Notes: generated by a model not told the origin, from the sequence alone. Positions 26,263-38,764 are shown, numbered from the stretch's first letter. The stretch: DNA of 64,000 nt from Phycisphaerales bacterium (GCA_020849615.1 JADLFW010000012.1:218444-282443); one strand, 5' to 3'. Translations and numbers: made by a program.

Positions 26263-27692
26263 TCAGCGGGGCTGTTCGAGCAGCATGTACAGCAATCCAT
26301 CGACGAACGCGGGATCGCTGGTGAGCGCGACGTGATCGCGGGCGATGAAGCGCACATCGCTCCACGCGACAGGCGTGCGCAGCCGGGGCTGCCAGTCGCC
26401 GGACAGTCTTTCGTCCATGAGCGCGCTGGCGCGGGTCACCGTTCCGTCGCCGGGCCCGGACTCCCGGACCGAGATCCGGCCCGAGCGGGCATCCACGGCC
26501 AGCACGGACGGGGTCGGCTCGGCGTCGCCCAGGACGAGCGATATGCGAGTGCCGGGCGGGGGCGCGGCGGGGATGTCGATCGCCTGATGAAACTGTCGGG
26601 TACGGGCCAGCGTCTTGCGGAGATGATCGAGGGCCACCTTCCGCCGCTCCTGAGCGGAGCGCACTTCCGGGAGCACCCACGCCAGGTATTCATCCTGCTC
26701 GGGATCGGCCAGTCCCCAGCGGAGGCGTTCCCATTCCGCGGCGTCGTAGAGATCGATGGCCCGGCCGGTCGAGGCATCCACGACTCGGCCGTGCCGCGTG
26801 CGGGGCATGAGCTGGAAGATCGCGGGCATGGTGCCGAGGACTGCCGGCTGAAAGGTGGGCGTGATGATGGCGGCGTGCTGCACACCCTCGACCAGCTGCT
26901 TGACCGCGAGCACCGATCCCGCGCTGGGGGTCCCGACCAGGATCGCCTGCTCAACGTGCTCGGCGCCCGCCCAGGTGAGTTCGGGCAGCGATCCGTCCTC
27001 GGGGAGCGTCTGCGTGCCGTACATCAGGTAGTAGCGGAGCACGAGGCCACCCATGGAGTGGGCGACGACATCGACCTTGACCGGGCGATCATCACCCCTC
27101 GCCAGGCGGGCCGTCTCCGCGGCGGCGGTGATGAGTTCGTGCAGCCGCCCGGCGTTCTCGGAGACATCGCGCCGCCAGTCGTAGTCGAACTGGAAGCAGG
27201 TGTAGTGCAGCCCCGCGTAGTCAACCGGGCCGCCGGAGCCGGAGCGGCGACGCGATGATTGGGCGATGTCCCGGTCCACGTAGCGGCCCGCGGCGAGCGC
27301 CGCGATGATGCCCCGGTAGGGTTCGGTGGCGGTCACGCGGAGGAAGGCGACGTTGGCCTCCAGGGATTCGAGGACGCCATCGGGCTCGACTTCATCGCGC
27401 AGCTGTGCGAGCGGCTCGCCCGTGCGCATCGGCAGGGCGGCGAGCCGGGCCCCATCGGGTGTGTCGGGATCGGCCGCGCCGTACACGTACGCGCCCCATA
27501 CCAGCGTGCCGCTCGCCGAGTCGCGCAGGTTGGAGCCCAGGATGCCGGGGATCACCACCACCGGGTTGCGATCGGCCCCGATTTCCCGGGCCGTGCGGGA
27601 GTAGATCTCGCTCAGAGGCGCGGACGCGGGGCCCTGCGCTGAACAGCCGCCCAGCAGGCCGGCGACGAGCGTCGAAATGAGGATCGTGGCTC

Positions 27693-27696
<4 letters not shown>
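26263..27696 (-). CDS. LCAT-like lipoprotein hydrolase
   Basis: 477 aa. Lipoprotein signal with lipobox LGGC near residues 15-18. The family opening VVVIPGILGSNLRD resembles the lecithin:cholesterol acyltransferase / PDAT group. The nucleophile elbow is VDVVAHSMGGLVLRYYL (GxSxG as HSMGG), preceded by the F-x-YDWRRD motif of LCAT-like enzymes. A late Asp/His pair (GDGTVTRAS; ARDHVAL) fits the catalytic triad. It acts outside the cytoplasm on acyl esters or phospholipids. Its ATG overlaps the GH63 stop by 4 nt. Confidence 0.85.
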
Positions 27697-30464
<2,768 letters not shown>

Positions 30465-30490
30465 GAGCGGGCTCGCGAGGGTTGAGGGTC

Positions 30491-31426
30491 TTACTTGGCG
30501 GGCAGGATGGGGCCTTCGCCGGTGAGCTTCTTCCAGTTAAGATCCGCCGCGAGCTCCCACTCCTTCTCATGGCGGTTCCAGTCTTTCAGGGCATCGCCGA
30601 ACAAGCTCTTGTAGAAGAGGAACAGACGGCCATCCTTCACCTTGAAGTTCCGGGGGTCGATCTCGACCTTGGTTCCCTTGTCGCCCATCGCGCTGGCGCA
30701 CCAACCGCCGTAAGTCGGCAGGTAGCGCTCGGGATCGGCGGCGAACGTGTCGCGGTGCGCTGCAGAGATGAATCGATACCGAACGCCGTGATAGACCGAC
30801 TCGAGTTCGGACCGGCCTTCTGCTGCCTTGCCTTCATCGATGTACGAGACGACGTCGTAGCCTTCGATGGCGAGATTGGAGCCCTTGGGCAGGTTGTACT
30901 GCTTCGTGGAATCCGGTGTCGTGTGCTCGACCATGAGGCGGGCGAACTCCTCGAACCGGATGTGGTCGTGCGGGCCGGAGCCGGCGCGTCGGAACACCTC
31001 GCGACCGTCCGGACCGAACACGATCGTCACAGGCCCGGCACCGGGCCCGACCGACACCGCAAGGCTTGCGATCAGGCGAGCATCGGGATCCGCGTACAGG
31101 AAGTCCCCCGCGGGCCCCAGCGTCTGAGCAAGCTGCCGCAGATTCTGCGGCGATCCGGCCGCCGCGAACACGTGCCGTACACCGGCCACCGCCGGCGCGT
31201 TGCGGAGCATCTCGCGGATGAACGCCTCGCTCCGCTCTGATCCGGCATCATTCAGCACGTGGATCGCCGTATGCCGGCGGCTGGCAGCCCGCGGCGAGAG
31301 TGCTTCGCCGCTCGTAACGGCGACGAGGGCGGGCGATTCTGATTCGGACGGTTGGGCCCAGCCGGCTCCCGCCGATACCAGGCCCGTTATCGAAGCGATC
31401 ATGCCGACTCGCGAGAACGTTCTCAT
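30491..31426 (-). CDS. Secreted protein with a thioredoxin-like half and a YHS domain
   Basis: 311 aa from ATG 31426 (GGAG 6 nt upstream). Signal peptide ends near GAGWA-QP. The first half reads HTAIHVLNDAGSERSEAFIREML, VRHVFAAAGSPQNLRQLAQTL and FGPDGREVFRRAG, a thioredoxin-like alternation but without a CxxC. The second half is a YHS domain: LAIEGYDVVSYIDEGK, YRFISAAHRDTFAADPERYLPTYGGWCASAM. The key Cys in GGWCA is present. A single-module relative of the double-YHS lipoprotein at 24643. It probably binds metal in the envelope and serves the oxidases encoded around it. Confidence 0.8.
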   Translation of the reverse strand: MRTFSRVGMIASITGLVSAGAGWAQPSESESPALVAVTSGEALSPRAASRRHTAIHVLNDAGSERSEAFIREMLRNAPAVAGVRHVFAAAGSPQNLRQLAQTLGPAGDFLYADPDARLIASLAVSVGPGAGPVTIVFGPDGREVFRRAGSGPHDHIRFEEFARLMVEHTTPDSTKQYNLPKGSNLAIEGYDVVSYIDEGKAAEGRSELESVYHGVRYRFISAAHRDTFAADPERYLPTYGGWCASAMGDKGTKVEIDPRNFKVKDGRLFLFYKSLFGDALKDWNRHEKEWELAADLNWKKLTGEGPILPAK

Positions 31427-31493
31427 TCTGGCTCCATTCGACGCCCGAGCGTGGCGGGGGCTCGGGTTTGGATGCCCGTGCCGCCGCGTGGAT

Positions 31494-32570
31494 TCAGCGG
31501 CCCGCGCGGGGCCCGACGCCGCTTTCGCCATTGCTGATACGGAGGGCGTGGCCATCGGGGTCGCGGATGGTCATGGCCGCTGGCCCGTGACCCCCAGGGA
31601 TCACGCCGGGCGAGATCCATACGGCGCCCGCGGTGCGGCAGTGCGAGGCCAACGACTCGAGGTCCGGCGCCACGAATGTGGTCTGCCACTGGAAGAGATC
31701 GCAGGCCCGCGCATCCCGCGGATACTCGCGGCCATCCGATGGCGCGAGGTACTCCAGCAGTTCCACGCCGGGCCCACGTTCCGCGCGCAGCGAGGTGATC
31801 AGAAGCCGGGCCCCGCAGACGTTGTTCAGGTGCTCTTGCTCGGTGCCGTAGTTCTCGCTCTGCCCGGCCACGCGCAGGCCCAGCACACCGCGGTAGAACT
31901 GGAGGCTCTGAGCTGTGTCCTGCACGACGATCGCCGTGTGGTCGATTCCCAGAAACAGCCGGTCGCCGGGCTGTTGCCATTTCGGATCGCCCTTGCCCGA
32001 GGGGAAGTGGATGACCTCGAGCACGTGATCCTCCGGGTCCTTGAAGTAGAACGCGGAGATCCCGCCCGCCGCGGGGTTCCAGGCCGGCAGAGTTTGCGGT
32101 CCGGTCGAGGCGTGCCGCACCCGGGCTGTCCGCAGTCGCGCGTAGGCCCGGTCCATGTCCGAGACGACAATTGCGATGTGCTGGAACCAGCGGTCGTTGC
32201 TGCGGGACTCCGGCGGCACGGGCCGGCCCGCCGGCGCCAGGAACTCGGTCAGTTCGACACACTCATCTCCGAGCCGCAGCCGGGCCACGCGGCAGCGCGC
32301 CCCGAACACGCCCGTCAGATGTTCCGTGGGCTCCCCCCACACTTCGGTTTCCGACACCATCTGGAAGTCCAGCACCCGCGTGAAGAACTCCACCTGGCGA
32401 TCCAGGTCACCGACGGTGATCCCGATCGTGTCGACCGCACCTACCGGGGGTGGTTGCTGAGTCGCGGCCGCGGTCACCGCCAACTGGGCCCAGGCCGCGG
32501 CGGGCCCGGCGCTGAGCATCACGACTGTGATCGCCGCGAGACGCATAAATGCGAACACCGCGTTCTTCAC
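31494..32570 (-). CDS. Secreted protein with two VOC (glyoxalase-like) domains
   Basis: 358 aa. A signal peptide ends near AAWAQ. Two vicinal-oxygen-chelate units follow: residues about 46-200 (VDTIGITVGDLDRQVEFFTRVLDFQMV, FKDPEDHVLEVIHF) and 215-350 (IDHTAIVVQDTAQSLQFYRGVLGLRVAG, IRDPDGHALRIS). VOC enzymes use a metal held by His and Glu for dioxygenase, isomerase or lyase steps. The substrate is unknown; a keto-sugar step is possible from context. The ATG overlaps the upstream GMC oxidoreductase stop by 4 nt. Confidence 0.88.
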   Translation of the reverse strand: MKNAVFAFMRLAAITVVMLSAGPAAAWAQLAVTAAATQQPPPVGAVDTIGITVGDLDRQVEFFTRVLDFQMVSETEVWGEPTEHLTGVFGARCRVARLRLGDECVELTEFLAPAGRPVPPESRSNDRWFQHIAIVVSDMDRAYARLRTARVRHASTGPQTLPAWNPAAGGISAFYFKDPEDHVLEVIHFPSGKGDPKWQQPGDRLFLGIDHTAIVVQDTAQSLQFYRGVLGLRVAGQSENYGTEQEHLNNVCGARLLITSLRAERGPGVELLEYLAPSDGREYPRDARACDLFQWQTTFVAPDLESLASHCRTAGAVWISPGVIPGGHGPAAMTIRDPDGHALRISNGESGVGPRAGR

Positions 32571-34147
32571 ACCATGCTCCCTTCAAAGATGCAGCGAGGG
32601 CGTGCCAGCCGCTCCGCCAGGTGATCGCCGACGCGAAGGGCATTGGCCATGATCGTGAGGGACGGGTTTACCGCGCTGCTCGAGGGGAAGAACGAGGCAT
32701 CGACCACGTACAGGTTGTCAACCTCGTGGGCCCGGCAGTTGATGTCGAGAACGCTGGTGGCCGCGTCGGTCCCGAATCGGAGCGTTCCGCTCTGGTGGCT
32801 GACGCCGCTCACTCCCAGACGGGCCGCCAGGTGCACTGATGGCGACCGGCGACGGTGCTGGTCGACTCGGTGCAGCGCCTCGGCCAGCTTGCGCTGCAGA
32901 CGGTCGTAGGCCTCGGTGTTGTTCGGCATGTAGGAGATGCGGAGCGAGCCGTCATCTCGCAGCGAGACACGATTGCCCGGGTCCGGCAGATCCTCGGCGG
33001 TCAGGAAGAAATCGACAGTCCGCGGCATGATGTCCGCGACGCTCACGCCCGGCATCCGGTCACCCTTCAGCCACTCGAGCGTTCCCGGATCGGGCTTTCC
33101 CATGAGTTGGATAGTGCCGAGGGGATAGTCGGAATCAGCCGCGCCGCGATAGAACTCCGTCAACCCGAAGTGCTTCTGGAATGCCGAGTCGTTGGGCTCA
33201 TCACTGACGGCGATGAAGCAGCTGTTCTGGTGTGTCATGTAGTTGCGGCCCACAAGGCCTGAGCCGTTGGCCAACCCACGCGGGTGTGGCCCGTTGGCCG
33301 ACCGCAGCAGCAGCGCGGCGGAGTTGATGGCGCCGCACGACACCACGATCGTGTCGGCCCGGAACTCCAGCCGCTCCCCATCGCGGAGCACAACGACGCG
33401 GTCGATCTCGCGGCCCGTCGGGCCGGTCTCGAGGCGCTCGACCAGCGCCCGGGTGAGCAGCGTCACGTTCGGATGCCGCAGCGCGGGCCGAATGCCTACC
33501 ACGTGCGCATCCGCCTTGGCTTCGGTCACATCCGGATACCCGTCAAAGGGCCCGAGGCGTCTCGGCGCTGCGCCGCGGTCCTCATCGCCGGGCCGCAGCG
33601 CCAACGGGATGGGAAACGGGCTGTAACCGAGCAATCTCAGATCCTCGTACAGCTCTGCAATCCTGGGCTCCGGCTCGAGCGGGGCGAACGGGAACGGCCC
33701 GGAAGCGGGCGGCTCGCATGGATCCAGCCCGCGCTGGCCGTGCACGCTGTACATCGCCTCCGCCGCGGCGTAGTACGGCTCCATCTCCGCGTATGTGACG
33801 GGCCAGGCGGGCGACACTCCGCCGAAATGCCGCACCTCGCCGAAGTCATGCTCACGCATCCGCAGCAGCGCTGCGCCGTACATCTTCGTGTTGCCGCCCA
33901 CGCAGTAGTGCGTGTACGGCCGGAAGGGCGCGTCGTCCTTGTCGTACCACGTCTCCTGGGCGAGGTATCGCTTGCGTTCGAAGACCTCTCTGGTATCCCA
34001 GTTCTCGCGCTCCCGCGGCAGGAAATCGCCCCGCTCCAGGAGGAGGATCCGCAGGCCTGTCGGCGCGAGGCGCCGGGCCAGCGTTCCGCCGCCCGCGCCG
34101 GTCCCGATGATGATGATGTCGTACCTCGTCGATTCAGCCATGTTCAC
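32567..34147 (-). CDS. GMC-family FAD-dependent oxidoreductase
   Basis: 526 aa. The FAD-binding Rossmann motif is at the very N-terminus (YDIIIIGTGAGGGTLARRLA, then LLLERGDF). Other GMC landmarks are CVGGNTKMYGAALLRM, IVVSCGAINSAALLLRS and the C-terminal VDASFFPSSSAVNPSLTIMANALR. The catalytic base region is HQSGTLRFG. The family oxidises sugars, alcohols or glycosides; fungal relatives include pyranose and glucose oxidases. There is no signal peptide or twin-arginine motif. It overlaps both neighbours by 4 nt, the aquaporin gene upstream and the VOC gene downstream, so these three are surely one transcript. Confidence 0.92.
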   Translation of the reverse strand: MNMAESTRYDIIIIGTGAGGGTLARRLAPTGLRILLLERGDFLPRERENWDTREVFERKRYLAQETWYDKDDAPFRPYTHYCVGGNTKMYGAALLRMREHDFGEVRHFGGVSPAWPVTYAEMEPYYAAAEAMYSVHGQRGLDPCEPPASGPFPFAPLEPEPRIAELYEDLRLLGYSPFPIPLALRPGDEDRGAAPRRLGPFDGYPDVTEAKADAHVVGIRPALRHPNVTLLTRALVERLETGPTGREIDRVVVLRDGERLEFRADTIVVSCGAINSAALLLRSANGPHPRGLANGSGLVGRNYMTHQNSCFIAVSDEPNDSAFQKHFGLTEFYRGAADSDYPLGTIQLMGKPDPGTLEWLKGDRMPGVSVADIMPRTVDFFLTAEDLPDPGNRVSLRDDGSLRISYMPNNTEAYDRLQRKLAEALHRVDQHRRRSPSVHLAARLGVSGVSHQSGTLRFGTDAATSVLDINCRAHEVDNLYVVDASFFPSSSAVNPSLTIMANALRVGDHLAERLARPRCIFEGSMV

Positions 34148-35001
34148 TCCCCGGCGGGCCGCCGTTCATCTGAGATGTGTCCCGCGGCCGGCGGGTTCAC
34201 GCGCCGGCCCGGCATCGCGCCGATGTCGCAGTTGAAGACGCACTGGTCGTCCCGCGGATGATCAAGCTTGGCGCAGAAGACCGAACCGCCCGGAACGGAT
34301 GTGTACAGCGCTGCGGCCGCGAGCATTCCCAGCGGTGGCGCGGTGAGGTACACCCAGAGGCCCCTCCAGGTCCGGGCCGCGACCGCCGAAGCCAGGCTGC
34401 GCGCGGGGTTCATGCTCATGCCCGAGAGCGGCGCCTCGCACGTGATGTAGATCGAGACGAGCACTCCGGCCAGCACACCCGTGTAAGGCGCACTCGCCGC
34501 GTGGTTGCTCGTCAGCAGCACCATCATCATCATGATCAGGGAGATCATGAACTCGGCGACCCAGGCGATGGGCGCTCCGCGCGGGCCCGGCGCGGTGACG
34601 GCGTAGTTCACCTCCGGATGGCCCGCGCGTCCGCGCAGCAGGCCGTTCCCCACCACAACCCCGGCGAGCCCGCCCGCGCACTGCGCGAGGATGTAGAACA
34701 CGGCGGTCCAGAGCGGCACCTTCCCGAGCACCAGGAACGCGAGTGTGGTTGCCGGATTCATGTGCGCGCCGGAGCGCTGACCCGCGGGGGAGTGGATAAG
34801 CCCGACGGCCGTCAACCCCATGAGCAGGCCGACGATTCCCCGGCGGGCTAGAGGGCGTCGGACGCGGCGGGCCAGCGGCGAGTCCGGGTGGTGGAAGGCC
34901 ACAACCGAGGCGCAGGCGCTGATCATGAACACGCCCAGCAACCCCCCCTCAATCAGGAACTCGGGCCAGTGCGCCGCCAATGTTTCTCGCGCGCTGAGCA
35001 T
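34144..35001 (-). CDS. Aquaporin / glycerol facilitator (MIP family)
   Basis: 285 aa with six membrane segments. The two pore NPA boxes are intact: GAHMNPATTLAFL in the first half and GMSMNPARSLASAV in the second. MIP proteins pass water, glycerol or other small solutes. The arginine after the second NPA is present. A hydrophilic C-terminal tail contains CVFNCDIG. The start lies 3 nt after the glucose dehydrogenase stop and the end overlaps the GMC start by 4 nt. The solute in this operon is unknown; water, polyol or hydrogen peroxide from the GMC oxidase are candidates. Confidence 0.92.
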   Translation of the reverse strand: MLSARETLAAHWPEFLIEGGLLGVFMISACASVVAFHHPDSPLARRVRRPLARRGIVGLLMGLTAVGLIHSPAGQRSGAHMNPATTLAFLVLGKVPLWTAVFYILAQCAGGLAGVVVGNGLLRGRAGHPEVNYAVTAPGPRGAPIAWVAEFMISLIMMMMVLLTSNHAASAPYTGVLAGVLVSIYITCEAPLSGMSMNPARSLASAVAARTWRGLWVYLTAPPLGMLAAAALYTSVPGGSVFCAKLDHPRDDQCVFNCDIGAMPGRRVNPPAAGHISDERRPAGE

Positions 35002-35004
35002 GGC

Positions 35005-36117
35005 TCAGTTGAACGTGATGATGTTCTTGATGCCGTCGGTCGACAGCAGCGGGGTGCGGTAATCGCCGATTGCGTAGCGGCCCGTGATCAGCCTGCGGAC
35101 CGAGTCGGGCCACTTGCGCATGAAATCCCCCAGGTCTCGGATCGCGTTCTCGAACGCATCGCGCCCGGCGTTCACCGTTCCCAGCAGCACCTGGTTCTTG
35201 AGCACCATGTTCCGCATGATCCGGTCGGTGTCGATCGCGGCGGGGCCCTTGAGTCCGGGCACGCCCGTGAAGATGAACGCCGCGTTGGGCCCGACCTGCT
35301 CCAGCACCTCGAACGACAACCGTGAGGCACCGGTCGCCTCGTACACGACATCGATCGTGCCCATCCGCTCAACCAGATTCGAGATTTCGGTCACCTCGGA
35401 CGAGATGTACTGCGCGCCGAACGACCGGACCAGGTCGGCCTTGTCGCTCTTCTCCCCCTCACGTGAGTAGACGACTGTCGAGAAGCCGGCGTTCGCGAAC
35501 GCCATGGCGCCCAGGAGCCCGATGGGCCCGGCGCCGAGCACCAGTGCGTGGTGGCAGTGCCCCGGCTTGCGCTCGCCTCCCGCGGAGGGGCAGGACCACG
35601 GTAGCCGCTGCTGCACCTGCCACACTTCGATCAGCGCTTTCTCCGCAATCGTCAGCGGTTCCACGAGCACGGCCACCTCACGCAGCTCGCGGGGCACGGG
35701 GATGAAGTACCGCTCGCGGTCGACAACGAACTCGGTCATGAAGCCGTGCTGCTGCTTGATGCCGCGCTCCGTGAACGCGCCGGTGTAGCAGAAATCCTGC
35801 CGCCCCTCACGGCACGATGGGCAGGTCTCTAGTCCGCACGGTCGCCGCACCGTCAGCACCGCCAGGTCCCCCTTGCGTAGGCCCCGGACCGCCGGGCCCG
35901 TCTCCACAACTTCGCCGAGGCACTCGTGGCCGATCACCAGGTGGCCCGACCCTTCCGGCGGCGTCCCGTAGTGGAACCCGCAGATCTCGCGGTCCGTCCC
36001 GCAGACGCCCACTTCGAGAGTGCGCACCTTCACTTCGTCCGGCCCGGTAAGGCGAGGCTCCTGGGCGTCAATGAGACGGACTTCCCGCTGCTGCGGGAAC
36101 ACGGCGATGGCCTTCAT
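35005..36117 (-). CDS. Zinc-dependent glucose 1-dehydrogenase, archaeal type
   Basis: 370 aa with GGAG 7 nt before the ATG. The medium-chain dehydrogenase pattern is clear: VGVCGTDREICGFHYG, HLVIGHECLGEVVE with the catalytic His-Glu pair, and a structural Cys cluster (C.LETCPSCREGRQDFC). The Rossmann part has ALVLGAGPIGLLGAMAF. The segments GTPPEGSGHLVIGHE and HGFMTEFVVDRERYFIPVP resemble the NAD(P)-dependent glucose dehydrogenases of haloarchaea and Sulfolobus, which make gluconolactone. This is the first gene of the set, so the operon promoter should lie in 36118-36255. The lactone product would suit the SMP-30 lactonase at the other end. Confidence 0.88.
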   Translation of the reverse strand: MKAIAVFPQQREVRLIDAQEPRLTGPDEVKVRTLEVGVCGTDREICGFHYGTPPEGSGHLVIGHECLGEVVETGPAVRGLRKGDLAVLTVRRPCGLETCPSCREGRQDFCYTGAFTERGIKQQHGFMTEFVVDRERYFIPVPRELREVAVLVEPLTIAEKALIEVWQVQQRLPWSCPSAGGERKPGHCHHALVLGAGPIGLLGAMAFANAGFSTVVYSREGEKSDKADLVRSFGAQYISSEVTEISNLVERMGTIDVVYEATGASRLSFEVLEQVGPNAAFIFTGVPGLKGPAAIDTDRIMRNMVLKNQVLLGTVNAGRDAFENAIRDLGDFMRKWPDSVRRLITGRYAIGDYRTPLLSTDGIKNIITFN

Positions 36118-36162
36118 GGTGATGCTCCGAGTGCCGGGCCTGCTTGCGCGGGCCCGCGGCGG

Positions 36163-36234
36163 TCATTGGATGCCGGCGATCCGCGGCGGTTTCATGATCA
36201 TCGCGAGGCCGTAACCGTCGTGGCCCGGCCGCAT
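36163..36234 (-). CDS. Possible 23-aa leader peptide upstream of the sugar-oxidation operon
   Basis: A short frame MRPGHDGYGLAMIMKPPRIAG followed by two residues and TGA. Its ATG (36234) has GGAGGG 4 nt upstream, a stronger site than most genes here. It ends 45 nt before the glucose dehydrogenase start. It could be a regulatory leader or chance. It resembles neither PqqA nor mycofactocin precursors. Confidence 0.3.
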   Translation of the reverse strand: MRPGHDGYGLAMIMKPPRIAGIQ

Positions 36235-36255
36235 CCAACCCTCCACGGGTTCATC

Positions 36256-37134
36256 ATGATGAGAACTGCAATGACATCTCCGCAGAGCCGCGAGATCGCC
36301 TGCATGGAGGTCTGGGGCGGCAACGAGGCCTTCACGGGCAGCGTCTCGGTGCCCGGGCACGATGTCTTCATCTCCTGCGATCCTCACACCGGCACCAGCC
36401 ACGGCGGTGATGTCTACTACGTCTCCAACTGCGCGGCCGGTCTCATCACCCGTTTTATTCTGGCTGACATTTCGGGCCACGGGCCGGAGGCGGCGCCGGT
36501 GGCGCGCCGGCTGCGGGGTCTCATGCGCCGGCACATCAACACGGCGGACCAGTCCAGGTTTGCCCGCGCGCTCAACACCGAGTTCGCCGATCTTGCGGCC
36601 GATGGCCGCTTTGCTACCGCCCTGCTCCTGACCTACTTCGCGCCGACCGATCACCTGATTCTCTGCAACGCGGGTCACCCGCGCCCCTTGCACTACGATG
36701 CCGAGCGCCGAAGATGGGGACTGCTTGATGCCGAAGCGCCCGGCGCCGTGGTCCTCGCGCGCGATGCCTCGTCCCTCGGAGTTAACAACCTCCCGCTTGG
36801 CATCCTTGCGCCCACCTCTTACCAGCAGTTCGGCATCAAGATGAACCCGGGTGATCTGGTGGTGATCTACAGCGATGCGCTCATGGAAGCTGCGCCGCCC
36901 GGCGGCCGACCGATCGGCGAACTCGGGCTGCTCCGGCTCGCGGCCCGTCTCGACCCCGGCGATCCCGCCAGCCTGCGGGCGGGGCTTCTCGAGGCCGCGC
37001 TGGAAGTGAGCGGTCGAGACCGTCTGGATGACGATGCCACGGTGATCGTCATGCACCACAACGCGGTCGACCCTCCCCGCGCAACCCTGCGGGCGCGGGC
37101 CAGGGCGCTGGCGCATCTGATCGGAATTGGTTGA
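36256..37134 (+). CDS. SpoIIE/RsbU-type PP2C serine phosphatase
   Basis: 292 aa from ATG 36256; ATGs at 36259 and 36271 are also possible and no strong ribosome binding site separates them. A single PP2C-SpoIIE domain is seen with metal-binding aspartates in HGGDVYYVSN, RFILADISGHGPEAA and the C-terminal GDLVVIYSDALMEA and DRLDDDATVIVMHH. There is no receiver, GAF or HAMP domain. Such phosphatases dephosphorylate anti-anti-sigma proteins in partner-switching circuits, but no such partner lies nearby. It is divergent from the sugar-oxidation operon with a 138-nt shared upstream region. Confidence 0.85.
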   Translation: MMRTAMTSPQSREIACMEVWGGNEAFTGSVSVPGHDVFISCDPHTGTSHGGDVYYVSNCAAGLITRFILADISGHGPEAAPVARRLRGLMRRHINTADQSRFARALNTEFADLAADGRFATALLLTYFAPTDHLILCNAGHPRPLHYDAERRRWGLLDAEAPGAVVLARDASSLGVNNLPLGILAPTSYQQFGIKMNPGDLVVIYSDALMEAAPPGGRPIGELGLLRLAARLDPGDPASLRAGLLEAALEVSGRDRLDDDATVIVMHHNAVDPPRATLRARARALAHLIGIG

Positions 37135-37395
37135 TAGATTTGGCTTAGCGCCCCTAGCCGCTCATTCGTCGATCGCTGCCGGGAGCGAACAAGCACCGAG
37201 TCAGTTTCATCGCGCGGCGTGCGTGGCCGGAGGCTCGTCCCTCGAGAGTTCGGAGCGCACGGTTACGGCGGTGCGCAATCCGGCCACTTTTGACTGTCTT
37301 TTCACCGGAATGCGGTTAGGCTGCAATCTCACCGCCGCGACGTTTCGGGATCGGCCGTGGCCGCACCGGGGTATCGCCGCCACCGCCGCACCCAC

Positions 37396-37401
37396 GAGGA
37401 G
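37396..37401 (+). promoter_or_regulatory. Ribosome binding site GAGGAG that fixes a TTG start
   Basis: GAGGAG lies 8 nt upstream of the TTG at 37410. No ATG or GTG in the right place would keep the signal peptide that follows, so this site decides the start of the dockerin protein. Confidence 0.7.
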
Positions 37402-37409
37402 ACTTCCCC

Positions 37410-38597
37410 TTGCAGAACCGAACTCGGCCTTCGGGCACCGTCGTACTCTCCGTCATCGCCTGCTTGCTCGCCTGCGCCTCAGAGTCAACGGCCCAATCGG
37501 CATGGACCGTGACCGTCCTTCACCCCTCCGGGACCACCAACTCGCAGGCCCACGGTGTGTCCGGCGGCCAGCAGGCGGGCGACGCCCGGGTCGGCGGCAT
37601 CGAGCACGCCAGCGTGTGGAACGGCTCCGCCGCATCATGGGTGGACCTCCACCCGCCGGGCGCGTTTCGCTCCTACGCCAACGGCGTCTCGGGCGGCAGA
37701 CAGATCGGAACGGCCCACCCGGACTTCGCTCATGCCAGCCTGTGGAGCGGTTCCGCCGGATCGCGAGTGGACCTTCATCCGGCGGGGGTGCAGGACTCGT
37801 ACGGGTACGGCATTTCTGAGGGCCAGCAGGTGGGATACACGGTCTCCGCTCTGGGCGCTGCGCACGCGGCCCTCTGGACCGGGTCCGCAGGCTCATGGAT
37901 CGACCTGAGTCCCCCGACCGCCACGCAGTCATACGCCTACGGCGTTGGCGGTGGTCAGCAGGTGGGCAACGCCTACGTGGGCGGGCTCTATCGCGCCAGC
38001 CTGTGGTCGGGCTCGGCTGCATCGTGGGTGGACTTGAACCCGTCCGGGTCGACCGGCTCGTACGCCCACAGCGTCTCCGGCGGTCAGCAGGTGGGGGAGT
38101 CGAACATCGGGGGCGTCTTTCACGCCAGCCTGTGGAGCGGGTCGGCGGCCTCGTGGGTAGACCTCAATCCCGCGGGCGCATCGCAGTCTTATGCCTACGG
38201 CGTCTTCGGCGGTCAGCAGGTTGGGCATGCCCATGTCGGCGTTGCGGACCACGCGGGCCTCTGGAGCGGGACAGCCACGTCGTGGGTGGATCTCCACGCG
38301 GCGCTGCCCGCGAAGTACGCGCAGTCCTACGCCCAGAGCATCTGGAGCGACGCGGACTTCATCTACGTGGCCGGCTATGCATTCAACAACGAGACGCGGT
38401 GGGATGAGGCGTTGCTCTGGGCGAAGGCCGTCTGCCGGGCCGACCTCAACGGCGATGGGCTCGTGGATTTCTCCGACTACCTGGAGTTCCTGAATCTGTA
38501 CGACGCCCAGGACCCGCGCGCCGACTTCAACATGGATGGGCTGGTTGACTTCGGCGACTTTCTGGAGTTCCTGAACCATTACGATGCCGGGTGCTGA
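37410..38597 (+). CDS. Secreted HAF-like repeat protein with C-terminal GC-type dockerin
   Basis: 395 aa from TTG 37410. Signal peptide: VVLSVIACLLACASESTAQS. Six tandem units of about 43 aa follow, each reading roughly SYAYGVSGGQQVG...HASLWSGSAASWVDLNP. They look like HAF-type extracellular repeats (a G-x-x-x-G-x-x-V-G turn, then A-x-L-W-x-G). The last 60 residues are two EF-hand-like dockerin motifs, ADLNGDGLVDFSDYLEFLN and ADFNMDGLVDFGDFLEFLN, ending in YDAGC. This Gly-Cys terminated dockerin is seen on many Phycisphaerae exported proteins and is thought to be a surface-sorting or anchoring tail. Confidence 0.9.
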   Translation: MQNRTRPSGTVVLSVIACLLACASESTAQSAWTVTVLHPSGTTNSQAHGVSGGQQAGDARVGGIEHASVWNGSAASWVDLHPPGAFRSYANGVSGGRQIGTAHPDFAHASLWSGSAGSRVDLHPAGVQDSYGYGISEGQQVGYTVSALGAAHAALWTGSAGSWIDLSPPTATQSYAYGVGGGQQVGNAYVGGLYRASLWSGSAASWVDLNPSGSTGSYAHSVSGGQQVGESNIGGVFHASLWSGSAASWVDLNPAGASQSYAYGVFGGQQVGHAHVGVADHAGLWSGTATSWVDLHAALPAKYAQSYAQSIWSDADFIYVAGYAFNNETRWDEALLWAKAVCRADLNGDGLVDFSDYLEFLNLYDAQDPRADFNMDGLVDFGDFLEFLNHYDAGC

Positions 38598-38764
38598 CTG
38601 CATGGACGGCTACGTCTCAGGAACAAGCCGTAGCCAGAGATGATGACGCCGGCGCGATACGATCCTGTTTGTGCCAGTGTCCTTCTCGCCAAGACATGGC
38701 GCTCGAATCGCTGGTACGATCCCGCACCGCGAGCGCCCTCGCAGCTCGCCATAAGGAGCCCGCG

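Noticed and set aside
36163..36234. The small frame as a PqqA or mycofactocin precursor
   Set aside because: It lacks the Glu-x-x-x-Tyr pattern of PqqA and the C-terminal end of MftA, and no maturation genes are near.
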